A DNA stretch of 64,000 nt from Bacteroidota bacterium (GTDB lineage Bacteria; Bacteroidota; Bacteroidia; Chitinophagales; Saprospiraceae), in NCBI GenBank assembly GCA_029567325.1, contig JAKQLF010000396.1, positions 27,488 through 91,487 of the forward strand. Direction: 5' to 3'. A program made the translations under genes and the position numbers. Below, in pieces: positions 10,025-18,282 of this stretch; positions within the stretch are counted from its first letter, which is position 1, and every line of letters starts with the position of its first letter. The notes beneath the pieces were generated by a model. That model was not told where the DNA came from. It made no database searches and saw only the letters and a list, made by a program, of their open reading frames with translations.

Positions 10025-10450
10025 ATGAATATAAATGAGCAAATCAACAACTATTTAACATCTTTATCTGAATCAAAAAGTACAGAAATGAATGCATTGC
10101 ATCAGCGCATCCTTTTTTTGTTACCTGATTGCAAATTATGGTTCTTAGATGGCAAAGATGAAAATGGAAAAATTGTTTCCAATCCTAACATTGGTTATGG
10201 AAAGCAGACAATGCATTACGCCGATGGAAAAACGAAAGAGTTTTATCAAGTTGGAATTAGCGCTAATTCGACTGGAATTTCTGTGTACATTATGGGGCTC
10301 GAAGACAAAAAATACTTGCCAGAAACTTATGGAAAAACTATTGGCAAGGCTAGCGTAACTGGTTATTGCATCAAATTCAAATCTACTAAAGATATAAATC
10401 TGGAGGTACTCGATGTTGCCATACAAGACGGAGTTGGGCAAACAGCTTAG
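10025..10450 (+). CDS. DUF1801 domain protein
   Basis: 141 residues, soluble. The pattern LHQRILFLLPDCKLWFLDGKDENG followed by IGYGKQTMHYADGKTKEFYQVG and a C-terminal CIKFKSTKDINLEVL matches the DUF1801/YdhG-like fold. The full family length is present. The molecular function of this family is not established; some members have a frataxin-like fold. It starts 10 bases after the membrane protein gene, suggesting a bicistronic unit. Confidence 0.68.
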   Translation: MNINEQINNYLTSLSESKSTEMNALHQRILFLLPDCKLWFLDGKDENGKIVSNPNIGYGKQTMHYADGKTKEFYQVGISANSTGISVYIMGLEDKKYLPETYGKTIGKASVTGYCIKFKSTKDINLEVLDVAIQDGVGQTA

Positions 10451-10660
10451 TTGATGGTTTTTGCAGCCAATCAGCCCTTTTGGTCTCCTTTTATAAAGCT
10501 CCCGCCATACATCTGAAATAAATAACTGTAGCTTTTCGACAAAATATTTTGTAAAACAAACTATTCTCATTTACTTTGTGTTTCAAAGTACTTTGTTTCT
10601 GCGGCTCGGATTTACTGTGGATAGCTCTTTAACTGTTTAATTTGATTAAATAAAAAAACA

Positions 10661-10945
10661 ATGACAAACAAAAGATTAATGATTATTTTGGCCATAGTAG
10701 TAACACTTTTGTCCATTCCTTTGATTGCCATGCAGTTCTCAGAGGAAGTTGATTGGGACATTTTTGATTTCACCTTCATGGGGGCCCTACTACTAGGAAC
10801 AGGCTTATTGTGTGAATTTGTATTGAGAAAAGTAAAAACGATGCAAAACAGAATTTTGCTCTGTGGTGCAATTTTGTTGGGGTTCTTCCTAATTTGGGCA
10901 GAATTGGCTGTAGGAATATTTGGAACACCTTTTGCAGGATCATAA
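10661..10945 (+). CDS. Small three-helix membrane protein, unknown
   Basis: 94 residues, starting at an ATG. There are three hydrophobic segments, at about residues 5-23, 37-55 and 66-88, separated by short charged loops (SEEVDWD, RKVKTMQNR). No family is recognised. It lies between the DUF1801 gene and a VanZ-family gene on the same strand, 46 bases before the latter. The codon use resembles its neighbours, so it is probably a real gene. Confidence 0.5.
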   Translation: MTNKRLMIILAIVVTLLSIPLIAMQFSEEVDWDIFDFTFMGALLLGTGLLCEFVLRKVKTMQNRILLCGAILLGFFLIWAELAVGIFGTPFAGS

Positions 10946-10991
10946 ACTCATCAAAATGATTAGAAGATGAAGTTTAAAAAACAAGCTTATC

Positions 10992-11522
10992 ATGATTGAA
11001 TATCGCGATAAGGCAAATAAGGTAACTGTCACCTTATTTGCTATGTACTTCATTATTTTGTTTTGGATTTTGCTTTTAAAGTTGGGTGTGCGCTTTACTT
11101 ACATGGAAAGTAGGAGTATAAATTTAATACCTTTTGAAGATGCTTTTCTACCCGATGTTAAACTGGATCTTGGCGAAATCATTTTGAACGTTTTGGTTTT
11201 TATACCTCTGGGTATTTATGTTGCCATTTTATTTAAGCTGTGGACTTTATCTAAAAAGCTTTTAGTCTTGTTCATGATCAGTTTAATGTTTGAAACCCTG
11301 CAGTTTATTTTAAAAATCGGGGCTTTCGATATTACAGATTTAATTACAAATACATTAGGAGGAGTCATTGGGTTGGTGGTTTTTAAAATCATTGAAAAAG
11401 CATTCAACAATAGAGTCAAGGCGCAACGGTTCATCAATGTATTTGCAGCACTTGGGAGCGTTTTGTTAATCTTGTTGTTGTTATTATTAAAAATGAATCT
11501 GTTGCCTGTGAAGTATCAGTAG
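10992..11522 (+). CDS. VanZ-family membrane protein
   Basis: 176 residues with about five hydrophobic helices. The conserved VanZ features are the RSINLIPFEDAF segment after the first helix, ILNVLVFIPLG in the second, FETLQFILKIGAFDITDLITNTLGG in the third, and a final helix. Members of the family are known from teicoplanin resistance, but most chromosomal copies have no assigned role. Nothing near it points to glycopeptide resistance. It closes the cluster of small membrane genes before the toxin-antitoxin pair. Confidence 0.78.
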   Translation: MIEYRDKANKVTVTLFAMYFIILFWILLLKLGVRFTYMESRSINLIPFEDAFLPDVKLDLGEIILNVLVFIPLGIYVAILFKLWTLSKKLLVLFMISLMFETLQFILKIGAFDITDLITNTLGGVIGLVVFKIIEKAFNNRVKAQRFINVFAALGSVLLILLLLLLKMNLLPVKYQ

Positions 11523-11728
11523 TTTTTTTTGAATCCATTAAGATTTCAAAAGATTGTCATTTCAACATATCCATGTAGAAACCACTTAATGGTAGAGGTT
11601 CCCCGCACACTCTAAATCCTTGAACATTTAATAACAAATCTTTTTACGAAGACAAAATTCTTTCAACTCGCTATAAAACTTTAGTTATACTTATTTCGTT
11701 TGTATATTTGAATAAAGTATTTATTAAA

Positions 11729-12178
11729 ATGGAGGCAATAACCATAAAAACGACCAAACAAGACCAGATTGAGGCTAATAAATCGATAGATTCGTTGCAA
11801 AAAATTAAGAAAAATAAATTATTGAAAAGCATTGTCAAAATCCAGGTAGAGGGTATAGAGGAAGTTGTAGAAATTCCTCAGAAAGCTTTTTCATTATTCA
11901 AAGGTATTTTAGAGCATATGAGTGAAGGCAAAAATGTTTCCCTCATCGCAAATGATTCTGAATTAACTACTCAAGAAGCCGCAGATATTTTGAGCGTATC
12001 CAGACCTTATTTAGTTCGCCTTTTAAAGCAGAACAAACTGCCTCATATCAAAGTTGGCACTCATCGAAGATTACTATTGAAAGATGTTTTAAAGCATGAT
12101 AAAGAAACCAAGAAGAAAAGAAGAAGTGCATTAAATGAACTTTCTCAACAAGCTCAAGAATTGAATTTAGGCTACTAA
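11729..12178 (+). CDS. HTH (excisionase-type) antitoxin of a PIN-domain TA pair
   Basis: 149 residues from the ATG at 11729; an upstream TTG at 11708 would add seven residues. The C-terminal part has an excisionase/MerR-like helix-turn-helix (ELTTQEAADILSVSRPYLVRLL, about residues 80-110, then KLPHIKVGTHRRLLLKDVL). The N-terminal part carries a strand-helix segment likely to contact the partner. The next gene, a PIN-domain toxin, starts 8 bases downstream. The pairing of a DNA-binding antitoxin with a PIN toxin is typical of type II modules; autoregulation by the HTH is inferred. Confidence 0.8.
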   Translation: MEAITIKTTKQDQIEANKSIDSLQKIKKNKLLKSIVKIQVEGIEEVVEIPQKAFSLFKGILEHMSEGKNVSLIANDSELTTQEAADILSVSRPYLVRLLKQNKLPHIKVGTHRRLLLKDVLKHDKETKKKRRSALNELSQQAQELNLGY

Positions 12179-12185
12179 CTTTATC

Positions 12186-12737
12186 ATGAATGTAACTCTA
12201 GATGCTTGTGTATTATATCCTGCACCTATAAGAGATTTACTTCTAAACCTAGCAGATTTAAATTTATTTCGTCCAAAATGGTCAGAGAAAATTCATGAGG
12301 AATGGATAAGTAATTTGTTGAGAAATAGAACAGATTTACATCGATCTCAGCTTGAAAGAACTATGAAACTAATGGAGGAGGCCTTTCCAGATGCTAATGT
12401 AAAGAGGTTTGAAAAAATTATTCAACCTCTATCATTACCTGACGAAAAGGATCGCCATATTTTGGCCGTTGCTATTAAATCAAAATCTGAATTTATTGTC
12501 ACTTTCAATCTCAAAGATTTCCCAAATGAACTTTTGCTACCTTTTAATGTAGAAGCAATACATCCTGATGAGTTTGTATGTAATTTATTGGATTTAAAAG
12601 AAATGATGGTTAATTTAGCCTTTAATAATCACTTGAATTCTCTAAGGAATCCTCCTACATCCAAAAAAGAATTACTAGCTACTTTAAAGATGTTAGGAAT
12701 GATAAAATCGACGCAAAGAATAAATTCTAGCAACTAA
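12186..12737 (+). CDS. PIN-domain toxin (VapC-like ribonuclease)
   Basis: 183 residues. The acidic PIN residues are visible: Asp6 in LDACVLYP, Glu in KIHEEW (about residue 38), Asp in DEKDRHILAVA (about 93-97) and Asp in TFNLKDFP (about 117). These coordinate metal for RNA cleavage in PIN nucleases. The length exceeds the minimal VapC (about 130), with a helical C-terminal extension after residue 125. It is encoded 8 bases after the HTH antitoxin, so the two form one operon. The RNA target is unknown. Confidence 0.82.
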   Translation: MNVTLDACVLYPAPIRDLLLNLADLNLFRPKWSEKIHEEWISNLLRNRTDLHRSQLERTMKLMEEAFPDANVKRFEKIIQPLSLPDEKDRHILAVAIKSKSEFIVTFNLKDFPNELLLPFNVEAIHPDEFVCNLLDLKEMMVNLAFNNHLNSLRNPPTSKKELLATLKMLGMIKSTQRINSSN

Positions 12738-12815
12738 ACGCTGAAAATCGAACTTTGTTTCTTCTGCTCAAAAGTTGTCTGAAATTCTAAAATTAACACT
12801 TAAAATCACAAACAT

Positions 12816-13199
12816 ATGAGCAACAAACTGACACATTTTGCAATCCATATTGACGACATAGATCGCGCAAAACGTTTTTACGACGGGGTTTTTGATTGGG
12901 GTTTTAACTCTTATGGGCAAGCAGACTTTCTGCAGATCAAAGCTGATAAATCAGAGACGGGAGAGCTCATTGGTGCATTGCAGTCAAGAAAATTTTCGCC
13001 TGTACCCGAAAAGCTTATTGGTTTAGAATGCACCATTGGAGTTGAAAACCTTGACGAAATCGTCGAACGTGTAAAGGACAATGGCGGACAAATCCTTTTG
13101 CAAAGGACATCCATTCCTTATGTGGGCTGGATCGCGAAATTTTTGGATACAGAAGGAAACTTGATTTGTGCAATGCAATACGACAATGGCGCAAGGTGA
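12816..13199 (+). CDS. VOC/glyoxalase-family protein
   Basis: 127 residues, the size of a single vicinal-oxygen-chelate domain pair. It starts LTHFAIHIDDIDRAKRFYDGVFDWGF, the first beta-alpha-beta unit, with His8 in the usual metal position, and ends IAKFLDTEGNLICAMQYD with the paired motif. The family includes glyoxalases, dioxygenases and resistance proteins. Members of this length and layout are commonly uncharacterised. It follows the TA module by 78 bases on the same strand. Confidence 0.8.
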   Translation: MSNKLTHFAIHIDDIDRAKRFYDGVFDWGFNSYGQADFLQIKADKSETGELIGALQSRKFSPVPEKLIGLECTIGVENLDEIVERVKDNGGQILLQRTSIPYVGWIAKFLDTEGNLICAMQYDNGAR

Positions 13200-13456
13200 C
13201 AAAATCTTGACCTAAACACCCAGACTTCCAATTTTTATTGGATTTAATAAGTAAAGAAATCGTTGAATAAATATCATCTACAAATTCATGCTTTTTATCA
13301 TCATATTTTTGCCCGCAGTCGATAAAGTGTAAAAAACACACTAATCGTTGACTTTTTATAAAACCCTTAACATATCGGGATAATCCTTTTCGTACTTTTA
13401 CACTCAATAGTTCATCTATTTTCAAAAATCATTAAAGCAAAAATTAAAAAGCACTT

Positions 13457-14200
13457 ATGAACATCAGACACAAAACATTGTCACAAGCGATGGGATTTGT
13501 ATTTTTTGTGGGATTGGTATTATCTGGAAATTCTGCTCAAGCGCAGACAGTCGGAGAGCGTGCCCCCATAGTAGATACTTCTAAAACCCCGCGCACTATC
13601 GCCCCTTATTTCACACAAGCAACAAAGCTTAAAATGACACCTGATGCTGATGGTTTCATCAAACGTTGGTTGCTTTTGGAACCCATCATCAAGCCAAATC
13701 GTAGTAATACAGTATTTACCGATAGTTACCTCAGAAAGGCTTTCGACACTTTGTACTTTGATAATCAATTCACCATTATGCCTAAGCATGGCGATATGGT
13801 CAAAGTGGGAGATCAAAATCTAAAATGGCATGCATTGGAAAGTACCAAATTCAATGTGAAACTATTCCGTTTTGCTTATGGTTTGGAGAAACCCATTTAT
13901 GGTGTGTTGTTTTGGGCATTTACCATCGTTGACAGTCCGGTAGAAATGAAAAATGTAAGACTGGCCGTAGGATCCAATTCTGCGTCCATGTGGTGGCTAA
14001 ATGGCAAAGAAGCAGCATTACTTTCTGGAGACAGACGTATGGTGATGGATGATGTCATGTCTTCCCGTTTGACACTCAACAAAGGTAAAAACATCATTCG
14101 CGGAGCAGTCATCAACGGTCCAGGTATGAGTGATTTCTGTGTGCGGTTTCTGGATGAAAAAGGTAAGCCGATAAAAGGTCTCACGATTAGTTATCAATAA
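13457..14200 (+). CDS. Secreted companion of GH43, galactose-binding-like (copy B)
   Basis: 247 residues with a signal peptide ending near GNSAQAQ. It is clearly homologous along its length to the protein encoded at 8416-9195. Shared segments include DADGFIKRWLLLEPI, the MVKVGDQNLKWHALES block, SMWWLNGKEAALLSGD and NKGKNIIRGAVINGPGMSDFCVRFLD. The Pro/Gly-rich linker of copy A is missing. A carbohydrate-binding jelly roll is inferred from the WLNGKE...KGKN pattern; no catalytic residues are recognised. It lies 41 bases upstream of GH43 copy B in the same order as copy A, implying a conserved two-gene unit. Confidence 0.68.
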   Translation: MNIRHKTLSQAMGFVFFVGLVLSGNSAQAQTVGERAPIVDTSKTPRTIAPYFTQATKLKMTPDADGFIKRWLLLEPIIKPNRSNTVFTDSYLRKAFDTLYFDNQFTIMPKHGDMVKVGDQNLKWHALESTKFNVKLFRFAYGLEKPIYGVLFWAFTIVDSPVEMKNVRLAVGSNSASMWWLNGKEAALLSGDRRMVMDDVMSSRLTLNKGKNIIRGAVINGPGMSDFCVRFLDEKGKPIKGLTISYQ

Positions 14201-14241
14201 TATTAATTAATCTCCTATTTAAATTCTCAATTGTATTTAAT

Positions 14242-15696
14242 ATGAAATCAAATATAAAAATATTGGGCTTTGCCCTTTTAACTTTTGTCTTAGCTGGAAA
14301 TGCTTTGGCACAAATCGGAAAACCATTTATTCACGATCCATCTACGATAATGGAGTGTGAAGGAAAATATTATACGTTTGGTACGCGTGGTGGCGGATTA
14401 ATTTCTGAAGACGGGTGGACTTGGAACAGTGGTGCTGAGAGACCTGGTGGTGGTGCAGCTCCTGATGCTATAAAAATAGGTAATCGTTACCTGATCACCT
14501 ATGGTTCTACAGGTGGTGGTTTGGGCGGTGGCCATGATGGAAAGATCAATACCATGTGGAATAAAACGCTAGATCCTAAATCTCCTGATTTTAAATTTTC
14601 AGACCCTATCGTAGTGGCTGAATCCAAAAATATGGAAGATAATGACGCCATAGATCCAGGTCTTTTACTAGACCCAATCACTGGCAGACTATGGTTATCG
14701 TATGGTACTTATTTTGGCAATATCCGTTTGATAGAACTTGATCCCAAAACTGGAGACCGGGTAAAAGGAAACAAAGCTTTGGATATCGCCATAGATTGTG
14801 AAGCTACCGATTTGGAATATCGTGATGGCTGGTATTATTTGCTTGGTACACACGGAACCTGTTGCGATGGCGCGAATTCAACTTATAACATCGTTGTAGG
14901 TCGTTCTAAAAAAGTGACAGGACCTTACCTTGACAATATGGGGAGAGACATGTTGAGAGGTGGTGGTAAAATGGTTGTTTCTTCTGGAGGAGGAAGAACA
15001 AACGGTGCCGGGCATTTTGGTCGTACCATCCTTGAAAATGGTGTCGAAAAAGTTTCCTTACATTATGAGGCAGATTTAGATCGTAGCGGTCGCAGTGTTT
15101 TGGCAATCAAACCTTTATTGTGGAAAAATGGTTGGCCATACGCAGGAGAGAATCTGAAAGACGGAACCTATCAAATTGAATCTGAAAGAAGAGGATACGC
15201 ACTTGAGTTGATTGTTGATTTTGTAAGAATGGCCCGTACCGGTGGAGGATTTGGTCCTAATGCCGCAGAACAGCCAATAGTTCCTGTACCTTCTCAACAA
15301 TTATCAGACGTAATCAATACCTGGCCAGCTGGTAATATTGATGTAAGAATCGGTGATTATGTTGGTCGCCCACACCAAAAATGGAACATCTCAGCTGTTG
15401 CAGATGCCCCTGGTTTTTTTGGAACTCCATCATATAAGATATTAATTGAAGGTACAGAAAGAGCCTTGGCAGCAACTGCAGACGCTGAATTGGTTACTGT
15501 TCCTGCATTTACAGGCGCACCAGAACAATTGTGGAGAATCGATCAATTGACAGATGGTACTTTCAGGATCATGCCAAAAGTTGTTCCAAATTCAGATAAA
15601 AAATTAGCCTTGATATCCGCTGGAGATAGTACACCAACACTTGGCGAGTTTGATATGAACAGTGACAATTCTAAATGGAATTTTAAAGCTCCTTAA
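14242..15696 (+). CDS. Glycoside hydrolase family 43-type protein with C-terminal ricin-like domain (copy B)
   Basis: 484 residues with a signal peptide ending LAGNALAQ. The catalytic residues correspond one-to-one with copy A: Asp32, Asp138 and Glu187 (IDCEATDLEY). Differences cluster in loops near the active site: ESKNMEDNDAID replaces YSDGYEDCDAID, and GGGLGGGHDGK replaces GGGAAVGHRGK. The copies may therefore differ in substrate preference. The C-terminal region keeps EQLWRIDQLTDGTFRIMP, the ricin-like lectin pattern. By eye the two proteins are roughly two thirds or more identical. A strong terminator follows at 15735-15773. Confidence 0.82.
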   Translation: MKSNIKILGFALLTFVLAGNALAQIGKPFIHDPSTIMECEGKYYTFGTRGGGLISEDGWTWNSGAERPGGGAAPDAIKIGNRYLITYGSTGGGLGGGHDGKINTMWNKTLDPKSPDFKFSDPIVVAESKNMEDNDAIDPGLLLDPITGRLWLSYGTYFGNIRLIELDPKTGDRVKGNKALDIAIDCEATDLEYRDGWYYLLGTHGTCCDGANSTYNIVVGRSKKVTGPYLDNMGRDMLRGGGKMVVSSGGGRTNGAGHFGRTILENGVEKVSLHYEADLDRSGRSVLAIKPLLWKNGWPYAGENLKDGTYQIESERRGYALELIVDFVRMARTGGGFGPNAAEQPIVPVPSQQLSDVINTWPAGNIDVRIGDYVGRPHQKWNISAVADAPGFFGTPSYKILIEGTERALAATADAELVTVPAFTGAPEQLWRIDQLTDGTFRIMPKVVPNSDKKLALISAGDSTPTLGEFDMNSDNSKWNFKAP

Positions 15697-16053
15697 TTTT
15701 CTTTTTAAAAGTCGGCTAAATTAATATTCACTATAAAAAGCCTTGATGTTTAGTAAAACGTCAAGGCTTTTTTAATGCCGAGCTTAGATCATTTTAAATG
15801 CTGGAATACCGGAAAATAAATTGATCATACAGAAAGTGTTGCATATGCAGAAGGTAGTTTCTTAATGATGATTTACTGAACCGTTTAATTATAAACCAGA
15901 AGTAACGGCGATGATTTTCAGCTAATTTTTAAATTTTTATACTGTAGGTTTTATCATACTTCTTTTTTTTGCCTAACATTGTCTATATGCAATTTATTGA
16001 AAAGAATCTATCAAATATTTTGTGTTTTTAAAACTCACAAACAAAGTAGTCAC
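15697..16053. other. Intergenic stretch after GH43 copy B
   Basis: It contains the terminator at 15735-15773. The rest is AT-rich with no recognised RNA, repeat or coding signal. A TTG-initiated extension of the next small gene (from 15979) overlaps its right end but lacks support. Confidence 0.6.
15735..15773 (+). terminator. Rho-independent terminator after GH43 copy B
   Basis: Inverted arms AAAAAGCCTTGA and TCAAGGCTTTTT enclose a loop of about 15 bases and end in a T run. The stem is perfect. It sits 38 bases after the GH43 stop codon. Confidence 0.85.
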
Positions 16054-16263
16054 ATGAAAAGTAGTCATAAAAAAATACCGTGGTACGTAATTGTTTTTAA
16101 TGTATGCGTTTTATTATTATTGACTGAAAGTTTAATTTTAGATAAACCCATCGTTTATTCCAAGCTTTGTTTTCCAATTATGATTTTATGTTCATTTTAT
16201 ATTTTGCGAGATAAATGGAATGAGCATGATGATAAATCTATATTGAAAATAAGGCAGCATTAA
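16054..16263 (+). CDS. Small two-helix membrane protein, unknown
   Basis: 69 residues from the ATG at 16054; a TTG at 15979 would add 25 residues of unlikely sequence. Two hydrophobic helices (about residues 8-24 and 34-49) lie between charged ends (MKSSHKKIPW and RDKWNEHDDKS). No family is recognised. It stands alone between the GH43 terminator and the PfkB kinase, and the call is tentative. Confidence 0.4.
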   Translation: MKSSHKKIPWYVIVFNVCVLLLLTESLILDKPIVYSKLCFPIMILCSFYILRDKWNEHDDKSILKIRQH

Positions 16264-16353
16264 TTTATCATATGTTCTTTATTGCATGCTTCATTTGAAA
16301 AGAAGATAACTCCAAACCTTGACTAGGGATAAGAATAGAGAAAATAATCTGCC

Positions 16354-17187
16354 ATGAATTACCTCACCATAGGCCACTGCTGTCACGACAACGTCAATGG
16401 ACATTATGTTCTAGGGGGTTCAGCGTCGTACTGCTCTTTTTTAGCAAAATCACTCGGCCTTGATACCACAGTGCTGACTTCAGTGGGGCCAGACTTCTTA
16501 TTTCAAAGTAAGTTTAATGAGGCAAACATAACCTTCATAAATAAACTGGCAACACATACCACCCAATTTGAAAATACGTCTATTGGCAATGAACGCTCTC
16601 AAAAACTGTTAGCTAAGGCAGATAATATCACATTAGAAGATAAAAAGTTGCTTGCTGGCAAAGTGCCTGATATTGTCCATCTTGGCCCTATTTGCAATGA
16701 GGTTGACATCACTTTTAAGACCATTTATCCAACAGCAATAATTGGAGCAAACATCCAAGGTTGGCTTAGACACACAAAACCAGATCATGAAGTTTATTTA
16801 ATAGAAATGGACTGGACAACGTTACATGGAATAGATATTGTTTTCTTTAGCGATGAAGATATTAAACTCTTTCCCACTGCACTCGATCAGATAAGACAAA
16901 ATTGTCCAACAGTAGTTGTAACTCATGGAGACAAAGGAGCTACCGTATACAATCAATTTGGGCAACAAAAATTTAGGTCATATCCTGTACTTGCTTTAGA
17001 TACCGTTGGTGCGGGTGATGTTTTTTCAACCGCTTTTTTAGTCAATTATGCCCAACAAAAAGATCTGGACCAAGCATGTATTTTTGCAAATTGTGCGGCC
17101 TCTTATATTGTAGAAGGATCTGGACTGGATAATTTACCAACTTTGGAAATGATTGAGGCTAGGGTTGGTAAATACTTGCTGTTATGA
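16354..17187 (+). CDS. PfkB-family carbohydrate/nucleoside kinase
   Basis: 277 residues, slightly shorter than most ribokinase-like enzymes (about 300). The N-terminal glycine motif is GHYVLGGSASYCSFLAKSLG. The C-terminal anion-hole/catalytic motif DTVGAGDVFSTAFLVNY contains the catalytic Asp of the GAGD sequence. The lid region is short. The likely reaction is ATP-dependent phosphorylation of a sugar or nucleoside; the substrate cannot be predicted. A degraded second copy of its 3' end lies about 930 bases downstream at 18037-18120. Confidence 0.83.
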   Translation: MNYLTIGHCCHDNVNGHYVLGGSASYCSFLAKSLGLDTTVLTSVGPDFLFQSKFNEANITFINKLATHTTQFENTSIGNERSQKLLAKADNITLEDKKLLAGKVPDIVHLGPICNEVDITFKTIYPTAIIGANIQGWLRHTKPDHEVYLIEMDWTTLHGIDIVFFSDEDIKLFPTALDQIRQNCPTVVVTHGDKGATVYNQFGQQKFRSYPVLALDTVGAGDVFSTAFLVNYAQQKDLDQACIFANCAASYIVEGSGLDNLPTLEMIEARVGKYLLL

Positions 17188-17323
17188 AATGAAAATCTTA
17201 GTCAGAAAAAGTTTAGATAAGCATACACTGGAAATGGCTAAATTCTGGGTTGGTGAGTTGATTTACCGGCATCAAAGATTGTTGCCAAAAAAAGGTGTCA
17301 AATTAACCTTTAAGCGCTATATC

Positions 17324-17926
17324 CTAATTGCTTTCCAAAATGGTTTTATAACTTTTTTGAATTGACAATAATCCAAAAATACATAAAAACAAAAACAGCA
17401 CGATCAAAGACCACTGACCAAGAGTTGGAATCGGTGCAGGACAAATAATTGCTTCAATTTGGGCCATTTGCTCAGGAGTAATCGTGTTTGAATATTGGAC
17501 ATATGAAACAAAGCCTGAAGCAGAAGGTAAATTATCATCAAAAGGAGCTACAAGTAATAATTGATTGAACACAGCCAATGGTAGTTCTGGAAAAACTGTC
17601 ATCTCCGTTTCTGAAAAATAGTCAGCAGAATAAATACATTCCTGATCAGGGCAAGCAGTTGAAATTGCTCCAATTACCTGCTCATAGGTTAAAGGATTTG
17701 TCACGGTAAAGATTGTGCTGTTCATATCATCCATTGTGCTTACAACAGGATTAACTCCATTTAAATATGCTGTAATTGCCATGATGTTCTGAGCACTCAT
17801 GATGGGGTTGAGTTCAAGGGACATCGCACCAATAGGATAAGAAGACAAACTTTCAACGCATTGTGTTCTGGCTTGAAAAAAAGTAAAAATTATGATTACT
17901 GTTGAGAGGAGTAGTTTTTTGACCAT
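17324..17926 (-). CDS. Secreted protein with IPTL-CTERM sorting signal
   Basis: 200 residues with a signal peptide (MVKKLLLSTVIIIFTFFQARTQ). The C-terminus reads IPTLGQWSLIVLFLFL followed by a short basic tail (SIQKSYKT), the IPTL-CTERM pattern recognised by an exosortase-type system. The central region (about residues 25-165) has no recognised domain. The sequence suggests anchoring or processing at the cell surface. It is encoded convergently with the PfkB kinase and bracketed by the intact kinase end and its remnant. Confidence 0.72.
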   Translation of the reverse strand: MVKKLLLSTVIIIFTFFQARTQCVESLSSYPIGAMSLELNPIMSAQNIMAITAYLNGVNPVVSTMDDMNSTIFTVTNPLTYEQVIGAISTACPDQECIYSADYFSETEMTVFPELPLAVFNQLLLVAPFDDNLPSASGFVSYVQYSNTITPEQMAQIEAIICPAPIPTLGQWSLIVLFLFLCIFGLLSIQKSYKTILESN

Positions 17927-18282
17927 GGTTTTTTGTTTTCCTAATACAATTTATAATTAAAATTACAAAATATACAATTTTAGTAATGGTTTTATTTGAG
18001 GTCCTATTTAAATTAACATTCTGAAGCTTTCAATCAGACACAGGAAACATTGCCTTTGCAAAATCAACTTTGGAAATAATTGAGGCTTGGGTTGCAAAGT
18101 GCCTAATGTTATATAAATGAACCTCTTGACCATATTTTTAAATTTTTATTCTCTCGCTCTATTTTGTTTTTCATTCAATTATATCGAAACTTCGTATTTA
18201 AAAAATTGTTAGTTTTAACTTTACCGAAAGAAGGTCCTTAGAAAAATCGTACATATAAGTCTTTCATCAAAAAGTAATATCA
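17927..18282. other. Intergenic stretch holding a kinase-tail remnant
   Basis: A 356-base gap between the IPTL-CTERM gene and the amidohydrolase. The only recognisable content is the degraded PfkB 3' end at 18037-18120. The remainder is AT-rich and probably contains the divergent promoters. Confidence 0.6.
18037..18120 (+). pseudogene. Degenerate copy of the PfkB kinase 3' end
   Basis: From 18065 the sequence aligns with 17138-17192 over about 55 bases with one indel and about a dozen mismatches. Translated in the matching frame it reads STLEIIEAWVAKCLMLYK then stop, against PTLEMIEARVGKYLLL then stop in the intact gene. The protein-level match argues for a decayed gene copy and not chance. 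The region upstream (18037-18064) may also derive from it but is too diverged to align by eye. Confidence 0.7.

Noticed and set aside
10145..10570. Open frame on the minus strand over the DUF1801 gene
   Set aside because: It is the reverse-strand shadow of the plus-strand DUF1801 gene, lacks family features, and its predicted composition is unlike the neighbours.
10617..10626. DnaA-box-like sequence TGTGGATAG
   Set aside because: A single imperfect match in an ordinary gap with no other origin feature.
17153..17365. Open frame overlapping the PfkB end and the gap before the IPTL-CTERM gene
   Set aside because: It overlaps two better supported genes, starts inside the kinase, and its product shows no domain or signal.
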